A stretch of 64,000 bases of DNA from Chelydra serpentina (taxonomy: Eukaryota > Chordata > Testudines > Chelydridae). This document shows positions 46,691 to 57,900 of the stretch, one piece after another. The notes beneath the pieces were generated by a model that did not search any database, had not been told where the DNA came from, and worked only from the letters and a program-made list of their open reading frames with translations. The position numbers and the translations under genes were made by a program. Where the stretch lies: the NCBI GenBank assembly GCA_037349315.1, contig JBAIAC010000059.1, positions 8,644,001 through 8,708,000 of the forward strand, read 5' to 3'. Position 1 is the stretch's first letter. Every line of letters starts with the position of its first letter.

Positions 46691-49600
46691 TGGCACCTGT
46701 CACCTTTGCCACATTAAACACCCGGGGGTGTCGGATGGGTCTCCGCAGGTGCCAGGTGCTCTCCTTCCTTCGGGAGGGGGGGTACTCTGTGGTCTTCCTG
46801 CAGGAGACCCACACGGATCCGGCTGCCGAAGACAGCTGGCGGCTGGAGTGGGGGGATAGAGTTTACTTTAGCCATCTTACGGGTCGCTCAGCTGGAGTGG
46901 CTACCCTGTTCTCCCCCAACCTCCGGCCCGAGGTGCTGGGGGTTACCGAGGCTGTGCCGGGTCGCCTGCTGCACCTCCGGGTCCGCATGGAGGGGCTAGT
47001 GGTCAATCTCGTTAATGTCTATGCCCCGACATCGGGCCCGGAGCGGCTATGTTTTTATCAGCAGGTGTCCGCCTTCCTCGGCACTTTGGCTCCCCACGAG
47101 TGCCTGGTCCTGGGCGGGGATTTTAATGCCACCCTCGAGGAGCGGGACCGCTCGGGGACCGAGCAGAGCCCGGCCGCCGCGGACGTCCTCCGGGAGATTG
47201 TCGACCATCACTCCCTGGTGGACGTCTGGCGCGACCACCACCCGGACGACATTTCGACCTTTACCTATGTCCGGGTGGAAGCCCATCGGTCGCACCACTC
47301 GCGGTTGGACCGTATTTACTTGTCACGCTTCCACCTTTCCCGAGCCCACTCCTCCGACATTCGGCCGGCCCCTTTCTCAGATCACCACCTAGCCACCGTG
47401 ACGGCCTCTCTCTGTGCGGAGAGGCCCGGGCCGGCCTACTGGCATTTCAACAACAGCTTGCTGGAGGATGTGGGCTTCGTGGCGTCCTTCCGGGAGTTCT
47501 GGTTGGTCTGGCGAGGGCAGCGGCGCGCTTTTCCCTCGGCGCGGCGGTGGTGGGACCTGGGGAAGGTACACGCCCGGCTCTTCTGCCGTAACTACACTCG
47601 GGGCGCCAGCCGACGGAGGGATGCGGTAATAGAACAGTTGGAGCGGGAGGTCTTAGAGCTGGAGAGGCGTCTGGCCGCCAGCCCCGAGGATCCATCCCTC
47701 TGTGGGGCGTGCCGGGAGAAGCGGGAGGAGCTCCGGGCCCTCGAAGACCACCGGGCCCGGGGCGCTTTTGTTCGATCCCGCATCCGCCTCCTTCGGGAGA
47801 TGGATCGCGGCTCCCGCTTCTTCTACGCCCTGGAGAAAAGGAGGGGGGCCAAGAAGCACGTCACCTGCCTTCTGGCAGAGGACGGCTCCCCCCTCACGGA
47901 TCCGGTGGAGATGTGCGAGAGGGCCAGGACCTTCTACGCCAACCTTTTCTCCCCGGATCCGACCGATGCCACCGCTTGCAGAGTGCTCTGGGACCAACTC
48001 CCAACGGTCAGCGTGGGTGACCGGGACCGGCTAGAGCTGCCTCTCTCTCTGGCTGAGTTCTCGGAAGCCCTCCGCCGCATGCCCACCAATAAATCTCCGG
48101 GCATGGACGGGCTGACCGTGGAGTTCTACCGTGTGTTCTGGGACGTCCTCGGCCCAGACCTCGTCACCGTCTGGGCCGAGTCCTTGCAGAGCGGGGTCCT
48201 CCCTCTCTCGTGCAGGCGAGCCGTGCTCGCCTTACTGCCGAAGAAGGGGGACCTCCGCGATTTACGGAATTGGCGTCCCGTCTCGCTCCTCAGCACGGAC
48301 TACAAACTCGTAGCCAAGGCCATCTCGCTGCGGCTGGGGTCCGTGCTGGAGGACGTGATCCACCCCGACCAGACCTACACCGTCCCGGGCCGTACCATCT
48401 TTGATAACCTGTATCTGGTCCGGGATCTCTTGGAGCTTGGGTGCAGGGATGGGTTGTCGTTCGCCCTCCTGTCCCTGGATCAGGAGAAAGCGTTCGACAG
48501 GGTGGATCACAAGTATCTCCTGAACACTCTGCAAGCGTTTGGTTTCGGACCCCAGTTTGTGGGTTTTCTCCAGGTGCTGTACGCTTCCGCAGAGTGTCTG
48601 GTCAGGCTCAACTGGACCCTGACTGAGCCGGTCAGCTTCGGGCGCGGAGTACGGCAGGGGTGTCCCCTCTCGGGCCAGCTGTACGCTCTGGCGATCGAGC
48701 CCTTCCTCTGTCTCCTTCGCAGGCGGTTGACGGGGTTGGTGCTGCGGGAGCCGGAGCTGCGGCTGGTCCTGTCGGCATACGCCGACGATGTGCTCCTCGT
48801 GGTCCAGGACCCGGGCGACTTGGTGCGGGTGGAGGCTTGCCAGGCCATCTACTCGGCGGCCTCCTCTGCCCGGGTAAACTGGGTCAAGAGCTCTGGCCTG
48901 GTGGTAGGGGACGGGTGGCAGGCGAGCTCCCTCCCACCCGCGCTTCAGGCCATCAGGTGGAGCGCGGGTCCGCTGCTCTATCTGGGCGTTTACCTTTCCG
49001 CCACGCATCCGTCTCCGCCGGAGAACTGGCACGGTTTACAGGGCAGGGTGACCGAGCGGCTCCGGAAATGGACAGGACTACTCCGGTGCCTCTCCCTTCG
49101 CGGGAGGGCACTGGTACTCAATCAACTGGTCCTGTCCATGCTCTGGTACCGGCTCAACACCCTGGTCCCAGCCCCGGGTCTCCTGGCCGACCTCCGGACG
49201 GCGATTCTGGAGTTCTTCTGGCCAGGGCTGCACTGGGTCTCTGCAGGGGTCCTCCATCTGCCCCTGGAGGAGGGTGGGCAGGGCCTGAAGTGCCTGCGCA
49301 CTCAGGTCCGTGTCTTCCGCCTCCAGGCCCTGCAGAGACTCCTTTATGGTGCAGGTAGTCCGGCGTGGAGCGTACTGGCGCACGCCTTCCTGCGCCGCTT
49401 CCGAGGGCTCCGGTACGACCGGCAGCTCCTTTATCTCGATCCGAGGGGCCTTCCGCGAGACCTCTCCGGGCTGCCGGTCTTCTACCAGGACCTCCTCCGG
49501 ACCTGGAAGCTATTCTCAGCGACCAGGTCCGTGGCGGCCACCGAGGGGGCAGATCTCCTCGCGGAGCCCCTGCTACACAACCCCCAGCTTCGTGTGCAGG

Positions 49601-50610
49601 CGGCGGAGTCCCCCTCGGTGCGCCAGAGGTTGGTCCTGGCAGAAGTCACCAGAGTCGGAGACCTCCTGGACTACGACCGGGGAGACTGGCTGGATCCCCT
49701 GACGCTTGCTCAGCGCATGGGGCTCTCCAGGCCTTGTACTCCCCGGCGCGTACTCCAGGAGGTGAGGGCCGCTCTGCCACCCGCTGCTCGGGTCTATCTC
49801 GACCGGGTCCTGCACGAGGGCACGCCCCGCCCACCCTCCACCCCAGGCCCCCCGGACCTTTTCATCGGGCCCCTGCCCCGTGGACCCAACCGGCCTCCCC
49901 GCCCCTTCTCCATGAGCCGGCTGCACACCTTACAGCCGGTCCGTTTTCAAACCGCGCCACGGAAGCACCTCTACACGCTCGTGCTCCACACCCTTCATTT
50001 CCTCGCCCTCGTGTCCCGCCCCGACACAAAGTGGCGGGACCTTCTACCACCTCCAGAGGGTGAGGAGCCCCGGTGGGCCAGCCTCTATTCCACTCTGATA
50101 CCGAGGCCCACCGGGGATGTCAGCTGGCGACTCCTTCATGGGGCCGTGAGCACGGGCGTGTATTTGGCGCGGTTTACCCCTGTCCCAGATACCTGCCCCT
50201 TCTGTGGTGTGAGGGAGACCCTGGTGCACGTCTACCTGGAGTGCGCCAGGTTGCAGTCCCTATTCCGGCTCCTCACCAATATTTTGTTACGATTTTGGCT
50301 GCACTTTTCCCCTCACCTCCTTCTTTATGCACTCCCTATCCGTGGCCCCACAAAGTCACGGGACCTCCTGGTCAATCTCCTCCTGGCCCTGGCTAAATTG
50401 GCCATCTATAAAACCAGGGAGAGGAGGTTGGCCGATGGAGGCTCCGGTGCCTGTGGGGCCTGTTTCCGATCCCTTGTCCGATCACGTATCCGAGCAGAGT
50501 TCCTCTGGGCGGCGTCCGCTGGCTCCCTTGACGCCTTTGAGGAGCAGTGGGCGCTGTCCGGGGTTCTCTGCTCGGTGTCCCCGTCAGGCTCCCTTCTTTT
50601 AACCCTGTGA
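46690..50610 (+). CDS. Tx1-like LINE ORF2: APE endonuclease and reverse transcriptase, copy 1 (intact)
   Basis: 1306 codons without interruption. ORF2p nicks target DNA and primes reverse transcription of its own RNA there. Residues 1-235 form an APE-type endonuclease: N9 in LNTRG, E39 in LQETH, D144 and N146 in GGDFNA, SRLDRIY near 202-208, and D231-H232 in SDHH. The reverse transcriptase, about 440-760, shows NKSPGMDG, LPKKGDLRDLRNWRPVSLLS, SLDQEKAFDRVDH (about 598), GVRQGCPLSGQLYALAIEP and the active-site YADD at 697-700. A C-terminal CX2CX7HX4C motif (CPFCGVRETLVHVYLEC) lies near 1168-1184. The start is fixed by the TAATG overlap with ORF1. High CpG content and open frames suggest a young, possibly competent element. 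Confidence 0.9.
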   Translation: MAPVTFATLNTRGCRMGLRRCQVLSFLREGGYSVVFLQETHTDPAAEDSWRLEWGDRVYFSHLTGRSAGVATLFSPNLRPEVLGVTEAVPGRLLHLRVRMEGLVVNLVNVYAPTSGPERLCFYQQVSAFLGTLAPHECLVLGGDFNATLEERDRSGTEQSPAAADVLREIVDHHSLVDVWRDHHPDDISTFTYVRVEAHRSHHSRLDRIYLSRFHLSRAHSSDIRPAPFSDHHLATVTASLCAERPGPAYWHFNNSLLEDVGFVASFREFWLVWRGQRRAFPSARRWWDLGKVHARLFCRNYTRGASRRRDAVIEQLEREVLELERRLAASPEDPSLCGACREKREELRALEDHRARGAFVRSRIRLLREMDRGSRFFYALEKRRGAKKHVTCLLAEDGSPLTDPVEMCERARTFYANLFSPDPTDATACRVLWDQLPTVSVGDRDRLELPLSLAEFSEALRRMPTNKSPGMDGLTVEFYRVFWDVLGPDLVTVWAESLQSGVLPLSCRRAVLALLPKKGDLRDLRNWRPVSLLSTDYKLVAKAISLRLGSVLEDVIHPDQTYTVPGRTIFDNLYLVRDLLELGCRDGLSFALLSLDQEKAFDRVDHKYLLNTLQAFGFGPQFVGFLQVLYASAECLVRLNWTLTEPVSFGRGVRQGCPLSGQLYALAIEPFLCLLRRRLTGLVLREPELRLVLSAYADDVLLVVQDPGDLVRVEACQAIYSAASSARVNWVKSSGLVVGDGWQASSLPPALQAIRWSAGPLLYLGVYLSATHPSPPENWHGLQGRVTERLRKWTGLLRCLSLRGRALVLNQLVLSMLWYRLNTLVPAPGLLADLRTAILEFFWPGLHWVSAGVLHLPLEEGGQGLKCLRTQVRVFRLQALQRLLYGAGSPAWSVLAHAFLRRFRGLRYDRQLLYLDPRGLPRDLSGLPVFYQDLLRTWKLFSATRSVAATEGADLLAEPLLHNPQLRVQAAESPSVRQRLVLAEVTRVGDLLDYDRGDWLDPLTLAQRMGLSRPCTPRRVLQEVRAALPPAARVYLDRVLHEGTPRPPSTPGPPDLFIGPLPRGPNRPPRPFSMSRLHTLQPVRFQTAPRKHLYTLVLHTLHFLALVSRPDTKWRDLLPPPEGEEPRWASLYSTLIPRPTGDVSWRLLHGAVSTGVYLARFTPVPDTCPFCGVRETLVHVYLECARLQSLFRLLTNILLRFWLHFSPHLLLYALPIRGPTKSRDLLVNLLLALAKLAIYKTRERRLADGGSGACGACFRSLVRSRIRAEFLWAASAGSLDAFEEQWALSGVLCSVSPSGSLLLTL

Positions 50611-50756
50611 CCGCACCCCTGACCCTGTTATTTCATTAGTTGTCCCCCGGACTCATTTGGATTCCAGGTCCTGTGGATCCTCCCCTTAAATTAGGGGGGG
50701 TCCTTTAGCAGTGGGCGGGCTTCCGCCCGCCCACTTCCCGGAACCCAATAGGTACA
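50611..50756 (+). other. Copy 1 3'UTR with terminal hairpin
   Basis: 146 bp. At 50711-50734 GTGGGCGGGC-TTCC-GCCCGCCCAC is a perfect 10-bp stem with a 4-nt loop, 22 bp from the element end (AATAGGTACA). There is no poly(A) tail. Structured 3' ends are used by several LINE clades for template recognition by their reverse transcriptase; that role here is inferred. Confidence 0.75.
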
Positions 50757-52104
50757 CAGAGAGAGGTCAGTCTGCTTGGGCTGTCCTGCTGGCTGGACCT
50801 CTCTCCTTTCCTTCCCTGGGCTGCTGCTGGCTGGAGCCTTCTTCCTCTCGAGCTGCCCTACTAGCTGGAGCTCCTTTCCCACCCTTGGACTGCTGCTGTG
50901 GGCTGGAGCCCCTTCTACCATCTTTGGACTGCTGCTGCCGCTGGCTGGTTGGTGTGCTCCTTCCCTGGACTGCAACTGACTGTGTGAGTGAGTGAGGGGG
51001 GGGCTCTGCTGACCTGCCCCCCCCTTCCCCTCCCCCCTCTGGAAGGAGGAGCCAGGGCCCCTCTACTACTACCACCTGTGGGGGGCCCTTCCTGCCTGGC
51101 TGCCAGGGTTGCTAGAGCTGCTGCAGTTGCTGCTGCATTTGTCCTGGGGAGCTCCTGGAGCTTAGAGGAGGAAGAGGACTGGGAAGACCACCGGCTGCTG
51201 GGGGAGCACACAGAGACTCTGGAGACCACTGTGGAGGGGGCCGTTACGGACTAAGTGACTTTCAACCTGCGCTTTTGTGGTGAGGGGTCCTGACTGTGTT
51301 TGTGGGGACACAGGGGGTGTGGTGTGGAGCCTGCCCCCTGGTTCATCTGTGTCCCCCCACCTCCAAACCCCCACCACCACCGCTGCTCCCTCCACTGCCC
51401 CCACTGGCTGCTCACCATCTGCTTCCAGCTCCTGCCTCCAGGGTTCAGCTGCTTGCCTGGCCTGCCACGCCCGTTTCCACCATTTGGGCCTGCAGCAGCC
51501 AGCCAGCCAATCACTGACTTTTCTGCAAGCGCACGTGGGTGCACGTGCCCCCCCCCCTGGACTACCCCCCAGCTTTGCCCCTTGCTGCCTGCCCTGTTTA
51601 CCCCTGAAGCTGATTGCCCCCCCCCCATACCTTTTGTCCCAGCCCCTTATTAGCTTCAGTGTGTTTGCCTGCCCTGCCCCGCCCTTCTCCTGCTGTAGCC
51701 TGGTTCGTTTGCCCTGGCCGGGCCCAACAGCTAGCCCCTTGTTCCCTCTGCCTGTTCGTTCCCCTGCCTTTGCGGCCCTCCTGGCCCTGATTTGCCCCTC
51801 CCTTTGTGTGCCCATGCCCCCTCCCATGCGCTTGAGCTCCCCCCATTTCGGTTGATCACTGCACCCCCCTGCTGTTGTTGCAACCTTCCCTCCCCTAGTG
51901 CAGCTAGAGGAGCCGGAAGTCCACCTTCTGTTGGTGACTGACACCCCCCCCCCCGAGTCCTTGCTAGCCCCCTATCTGCCCCCCCTCCAGTTTGGCACCC
52001 TCCTCCCCTGCCCACAGCCTAGCGGGGAGGAGTGTTGACCTGCTTCCCTTTTCCCCCCCCCTTGCTTTTCTCCGGTGTCTCTCTCCCTCCCTTTGCCGCC
52101 CATC
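50757..52104 (+). other. Copy 2 5'UTR
   Basis: Begins CAGAGAGAGGTCAGTC directly after the copy 1 tail. Aligns with 42456-43822 throughout, with substitutions and several short indels in C or CTG runs. 1348 bp. Confidence 0.75.
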
Positions 52105-54951
52105 ATGGCGGGAGACATGGCGGGTGGAATCCCTGTGGCGGACCCTGTCCCCCCTCCTCCGCCTGCCCGCTGCCGTCCCCCCTAGCCTCCACCTCGACTG
52201 CCGCTGCCAGACCACCTTCTAGCGCCCCTGTTGGGGTGCCGGCAGCGACAGGCAAGGGGGCGACCTCTGCTGCTGCCACGTCCCTTGCCTCCTCTGATTT
52301 GCGGGGAACACCCCCAGCTGGCGGGAAGGGGCAGGGAAAAAGGAAGGGGAAGAGCCCCGCTAAAAAGAGTAAGCCCTCCATGGCAGGGACTACCCCCACT
52401 GCCACGGCCCCACCACCGGCCGCGGCATCACCCCCTGTAGTTCCCCCACCAGCACCGTGGGCGCCCCCCCTCCAACCCCCAGAGCATATGCCCTGGTGGC
52501 GGGGGCCCCCCCGCCAACGGCCAAGTCCTCTCTCCCAGCCCTGCCTCTGGTACCATCCCTAGTGGCCGGGGCCCCTTCCCCACCTTGACCAGGAGGCATG
52601 GCATCCGCTGCCACCTGGTGCCCGCCTCGCCCCACATCGAAACCTACGTGCGGGCGTTGGCGAGGGTGGTGGGGCCCATGGCCATTGTGGCGGCCTCCAA
52701 GATGTACGGCAAGGCGGTATTCTTCCTTGCTTCGGAGGCCGCCGCTCAAGAGGCGGTAGAGAAGGGCCTGGCGGTGGGGGGCGTATTCGTCCCCCTGGAG
52801 CCGCTGGAGGACCTGGGTGTCCGCGTAGTCTGACCTCCGTCCCGCCCTTCCTGCCCAACGCTGCCCTATTGCCTGCCCTCTCCACCCTGGGGAAACCTAT
52901 TAACATCCTCAGCCCTCTCTCGCTGGGCTGCAAGGACCCCACCCTCCGCCACATCCTCTCGTTCCGCCGGCAGGTGCATCTTCAACTGCCGCCGGCGGCG
53001 CGTGGCGGAGAGGCTCTTGAGGGGTCTTTTCTAGTCCCCTACCAAGGGGCCCATTACCGGGTGCATTATTCGACGGGGGAGGCCCGGTGCTACCTCTGCC
53101 GGGCGCTGGGGCACGTCCGGGGGACTGTCCCTTGGCCCGGCAAGAAGGAGCATCCGAGACCCCCAAGCCCGGCAGGGTGCCGGCCCCGTCACCGCCGGCG
53201 CCCTTGACCGCCCGGCGCCCAGAGCCGCCCCTCCTCCTTCCCAGTCCACCGCTGCTTCCGCTCGGGCCCTGGGGGTGCCCCCCCCAGCGCGCCCAGACGA
53301 GCGGGAGAGCCCCACCTCTGTTGTACGCACTCTGGCGGGGGCCCGTGGAGGAGGGTGTGGCAGGGGTAACGCCAGGTGTGGGAAATGGCCCGCCCCAGAG
53401 GGAGTCTGCCCCCCCTTGTGCTGCCCGCCGTTTCCTCCCCGAGTCCCCAAACCATCACCCTTGTCCCCTGACCCAACCCCTGTCGACCAGCCCACAGATG
53501 ATGCCATGGAGGGCTGGACACTCGTACAGGGAAAGCGGGGCAAGCGGAAGGCTCGAGCTCCGCTCCTGCCATCGGATGCGGAGGCCCCCCGGAAGACCAG
53601 GAAGGGGGGCACCGATGCCGAGCCCTCCGCTTTCCCCGCGGGTGGAATTTGTCCACCACTGCTGGCAAGGGCAGACGTGGCAGCACCGGAAGGCAGCACC
53701 GCCCCTCCGATGGAGTCCCTTCCTACGGAGTCCTCTGCTGGAGCCCTTCCTGCCCCCTTACCTGCTGAAGCCCCTGCGGGCCTCGAAGCGAGCGTTGCCC
53801 CGGGCGATGGCGGGGAGGGCCCCGGGGTGGTGGGGTGTGATCTCCCCTCTATCTACGAGGAGATCGAGGCCCCTGGGTCTGACCCCGGTTACCCAGGGGG
53901 AGGACGACCCTCTGCCAGCAGGCCTCGACCTGAGCGACCTCACTCCGGACCTCCCTTCCCCGTGCCCCCTCCCTATGGTCCCTGCCTCCTCTCCTACCTC
54001 CGAGGATCCCCTGGACTCTTTGACCTGCCGGCCGTGGGTGGCACTCCTCTGATGGCCGCCGAGCCCACTGTGGCGACGGCCAGTGCTTTGCGGCCGGGAC
54101 CTGAGTTACCGGGGGTCTCCCTCGTTGGCGCGGAGCAATCGACTTCCTTCCCGGGAGGGGGCCCCGCTAACCATTCTCCATCTGATGATTCCGTGGCTGT
54201 ATCACCTGCCATCGAGCCTGAGCCCGGCATCACTGGGGCCCCCGCTCCCACCCCTCAGACTCCTGAGCCCGATGGAGGAGAGCCACCTCCCAGCGTCCCA
54301 GCTACGGGGCCCTGGATCTGGCCTCTATCCCTCTCCCCAACCTACTCCCGACCCCTGCCCTGCCCCTACTCCTGATCCCATCCCTACCCCCTCCACCTCT
54401 CGCGATGCCGTTGCCGCCCCTGGGGCAGTCTCCTTTCCTTTCCCAGAGGATGACCCCCAGGGAGCGGCCTTTGTGTCTCCCTGTCCGACCCTCTAGGGGT
54501 TGCTCTCTTCCCTCCACCACCCCCCTTTGAGATGGCGTCTGAGCCAGGCCACATGGTGCCAGCCCATCGGGCACCACGTCGTGGGTCCGCCCCCTGCCTG
54601 TCCGTGGGCCATGGGGCTGTGTCAGGGGCCCTAGTGGAGGCGACCAGGGGCCAGTGACCCCGCCCCCCATGAGCTGCGAGACGAGCTGCGGGCGTTTCTA
54701 GACGTCCGCGGCTCCCGCAACAAGGTACAGCTCGCTCTCCAGCGCTGGGGGGACTTTAATCACATCCTCCGGGCCACGAGGGCCCTCATGGGGGAGGGTA
54801 AAGGACCGGGAAGCAGAGTGCCGCAACTTACCACCGGGTCCGCACCTTCCGCGACTCCCTGCTTACCTTCGGGGTAGGTCACGGTTTGCTGCGCGGCCCA
54901 ATGGGGGCCGCGAGCGTCCCCGCTGCTGAGGCTCCCCCCCAGCCCTCCTAA
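52105..54951 (+). pseudogene. Tx1-like LINE ORF1, copy 2 (frameshifted)
   Basis: Aligns with copy 1 ORF1 from the ATG at 52105 to the shared TAATG at 54949-54953 but is 21 nt shorter overall. Single-base indels, mostly in C or G runs, break it repeatedly (for example near 52167, 52445, 52540, 52830, 53120 and 53169). The CCHC region near 53091-53130 is disrupted just before the last cysteine, where GGAGGGACTG has become GGGGGACTG. No intact protein is possible as the sequence stands. Whether every indel is real is uncertain, because homopolymer errors in the assembly would look the same. Confidence 0.82.
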
Positions 54952-57900
54952 TGGCACCTGTCACCTTTGCCACATTAAACACCCGGGGGTGTCGGATGGG
55001 TCTCCGCAGGTGCCAGGTGCTCTCCTTCCTTCGGGAGGGGGGGTACTCTGTGGTTTTCCTGCAGGAGACCCACATGGATCCGGCCGCCGAAGACAGCTGG
55101 CGGCTGGAGTGGGGGGATAGAGTTTACTTTAGCCATCTTACGGGTCGCTCAGCTGGAGTGGCTACCCCTGTTCTCCCCCAACCTCCGGCCTGAGGTGCTG
55201 GGGGTTACCGAGGCTGTGCCGGGTCGCCTGCTGCACCTCCGGGTCTGCATGGAGGGGCTAGTGGTCAATCTCGTTAACGTCTATGCCCCGACATCGGGCC
55301 CGGAGCGGCTATGTTTTTATCAGCAGGTGTCCGCCTTCCTCGGCACTTTGGCTCCTCACGAGTGCCTGGTCCTGGGCGGGGATTTTAATGCTACCCTCGA
55401 GGAGCGGGACCGCTCGGGGACCGAGCAGAGCCCGGCCGCCGCGGACGTCCTCCGGGAGATTGTCGACCATCACTCCCTGGTGGACGTCTGGCGCGACCAC
55501 CACCCGGACGACATTTCGACCTTTACCTATGTCCGGGTGGAAGCCCATCGGTCGCACCACTCCCGGTTGGACCGTATCTACTTGTCACGCTTCCACCTTT
55601 CCCGAGCCCACTCCTCCGACATTCGGCCGGCCCCTTTCTCAGATCACCACCTAGCCACCGTGACGGCCTCTCTCCTGTGCGGAGAGGCCAGGGCCGGCCT
55701 ATTGGCATTTCAACAACAGCTTGCTGGAGGATGTGGGCTTCGTGGCGTCCTTCCGGGAGTTCTGGTTGGTCTGGCGAGGGCAGCGGCGCGCTTTTTCCCT
55801 CGGCGCGGCGGTGGTGGGACCTGGGGAAGGTGCACGCCCGGCTCTTCTGCCGTAACTACACTCGGGGCGCCAGCCGACGGAGGGATGCGGTAATAGAACA
55901 GTTGGAGCGGGAGGTCTTAGAGCTGGAGAGGCGTCTGGCCGCCAGCCCCGAGGATCCATCCCTCTGTGGGGCGTGCCGGGAGAAGCGGGAGGAGCTCCGG
56001 GCCCTCGAAGACCACCGGGCCCGGGGCGCTTTTGTTCGATCCCGCATCCGCCTCCTTCGGGAGATGGATCGCGGCTCCCGCTTCTTCTACGCCCTGGAGA
56101 AAAGGAGGGGGGCCAAGAAGCACGTCACCTGCCTTCTGGCAGAGGACGGCTCCCCCCTCACGGATCCGGTGGAGATGTGCGAGAGGGCCAGGACCTTCTA
56201 CGCCAACCTTTTCTCCCCAGATCCGACCGATGCCACCGCTTGCAGAGTGCTCTGGGACCAACTCCCAACGGTCAGCGCGGGTGACCGGGACCGGCTAGAG
56301 CTGCCTCTCTCTCTGGCTGAGTTCTCGGAAGCCCTCCGCCGCATGCCCACCAATAAATCTCCGGGCATGGACGGGCTGACCGTGGAGTTCTACCGTGTGT
56401 TCTGGGACGTCCTCGGCCCGGACCTCGTCACCGTCTGGGCCGAGTCCTTGCAGAGCGGGGTCCTCCCTCTCTCGTGCAGGCGAGCCGTGCTCGCCTTACT
56501 GCCGAAGAAGGGGGACCTCCGCGATTTACGGAATTGGCGTCCCGTCTCGCTCCTCAGCACGGACTACAAACTCGTAGCCAAGGCCATCTCGCTGCGGCTG
56601 GGGTCCGTGCTGGAGGACGTGATCCACCCCGACCAGACCTACACCGTCCCGGGCCGTACCATCTTTGATAACCTGTATCTGGTCCGGGATCTCTTGGAGC
56701 TTGGGTGCAGGGATGGGTTGTCGTTCGCCCTCCTGTCCCTGGATCAGGAGAAAGCGTTCGACAGGGTGGATCACAAGTATCTCCTGAACACTCTGCGAGC
56801 GTTTGGTTTTGGAACCCAGTTTGTGGGTTTTCTCCAGGTGCTGTACGCTTCCGCAGAGTGTCTGGTCAGGCTCAACTGGACCCTGACTGAGCCGGTCAGC
56901 TTCGGGCGCGGAGTACGGCAGGGGTGTCCCCTCTCGGGCCAGCTGTACGCTCTGGCGATCGAGCCCTTCCTCTGTCTCCTTCGCAGGCGGTTGACGGGGT
57001 TGGTGCTGCGGGAGCCGGAGCTGCGGCTGGTCCTGTTGGCGTACGCCGACGATGTGCTCCTCGTGGTCCAGGACCCGGGCGACTTGGTGCGGGTGGAGGC
57101 TTGCCAGGCCATCTACTCGGCGGCCTCCTCTGCCCGGGTCAACTGGGTCAAGAGCTCTGGCCTGGTGGTAGGGGACGGGTGGCAGGCGAGCTCCCTCCCA
57201 CCCGCGCTTCAGGCCATCAGGTGGAGCGCGGGTCCGCTGCTCTATCTCGGCGTTTACCTTTCCGCCACGCATCCGTCTCCGCCGGAGAACTGGCACGGTT
57301 TACAGGGCAGGGTGACCGAGCGGCTCCGGAAATGGACAGGACTACTCCGGTGCCTCTCCCTTCGCGGGAGGGCACTGGTACTCAATCAACTGGTCCTGTC
57401 CATGCTCTGGTACCGGCTCAACACCCTGGTCCCAGCCCCGGGTCTCCTGGCCGACCTCCGGACGGCGATTCTGGAGTTCTTCTGGCCAGGGCTGCACTGG
57501 GTCTCTGCAGGGGTCCTCCATCTGCCCCTGGAGGAGGGTGGGCAGGGCCTGAAGTGCCTGCGCACTCAGGTCCGTGTCTTCCGCCTCCAGGCCCTGCAGA
57601 GACTCCTTTATGGTGCAGGTAGTCCGGTGTGGAGCGTACTGGCGCACACCTTCCTGCGCCGCTTCCGAGGGCTCCGGTACGACCGGCAGCTCCTTTATCT
57701 CGATCCGAGGGGCCTTCCGCGAGACCTCTCCGGGCTGCCGGTCTTCTACCAGGACCTCCTCCGGACCTGGAAGCTATTCTCAGCGACCAGGTCCGTGGCG
57801 GCCACCGAGGGGGCAGATCTCCTCGCGGAGCCCCTGCTACACAACCCCCAGCTTCGTGTGCAGGCGGCGGAGTCCCCCTCGGTGCGCCAGAGGTTGGTCC

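Noticed and set aside
51162..51944. 260-codon minus-strand frame in the copy 2 5'UTR, compared in mind with the antisense ORF0 of primate L1
   Set aside because: The copy 1 equivalent is split into short frames and the product is low complexity. Length is explained by lack of stop codons in this composition.
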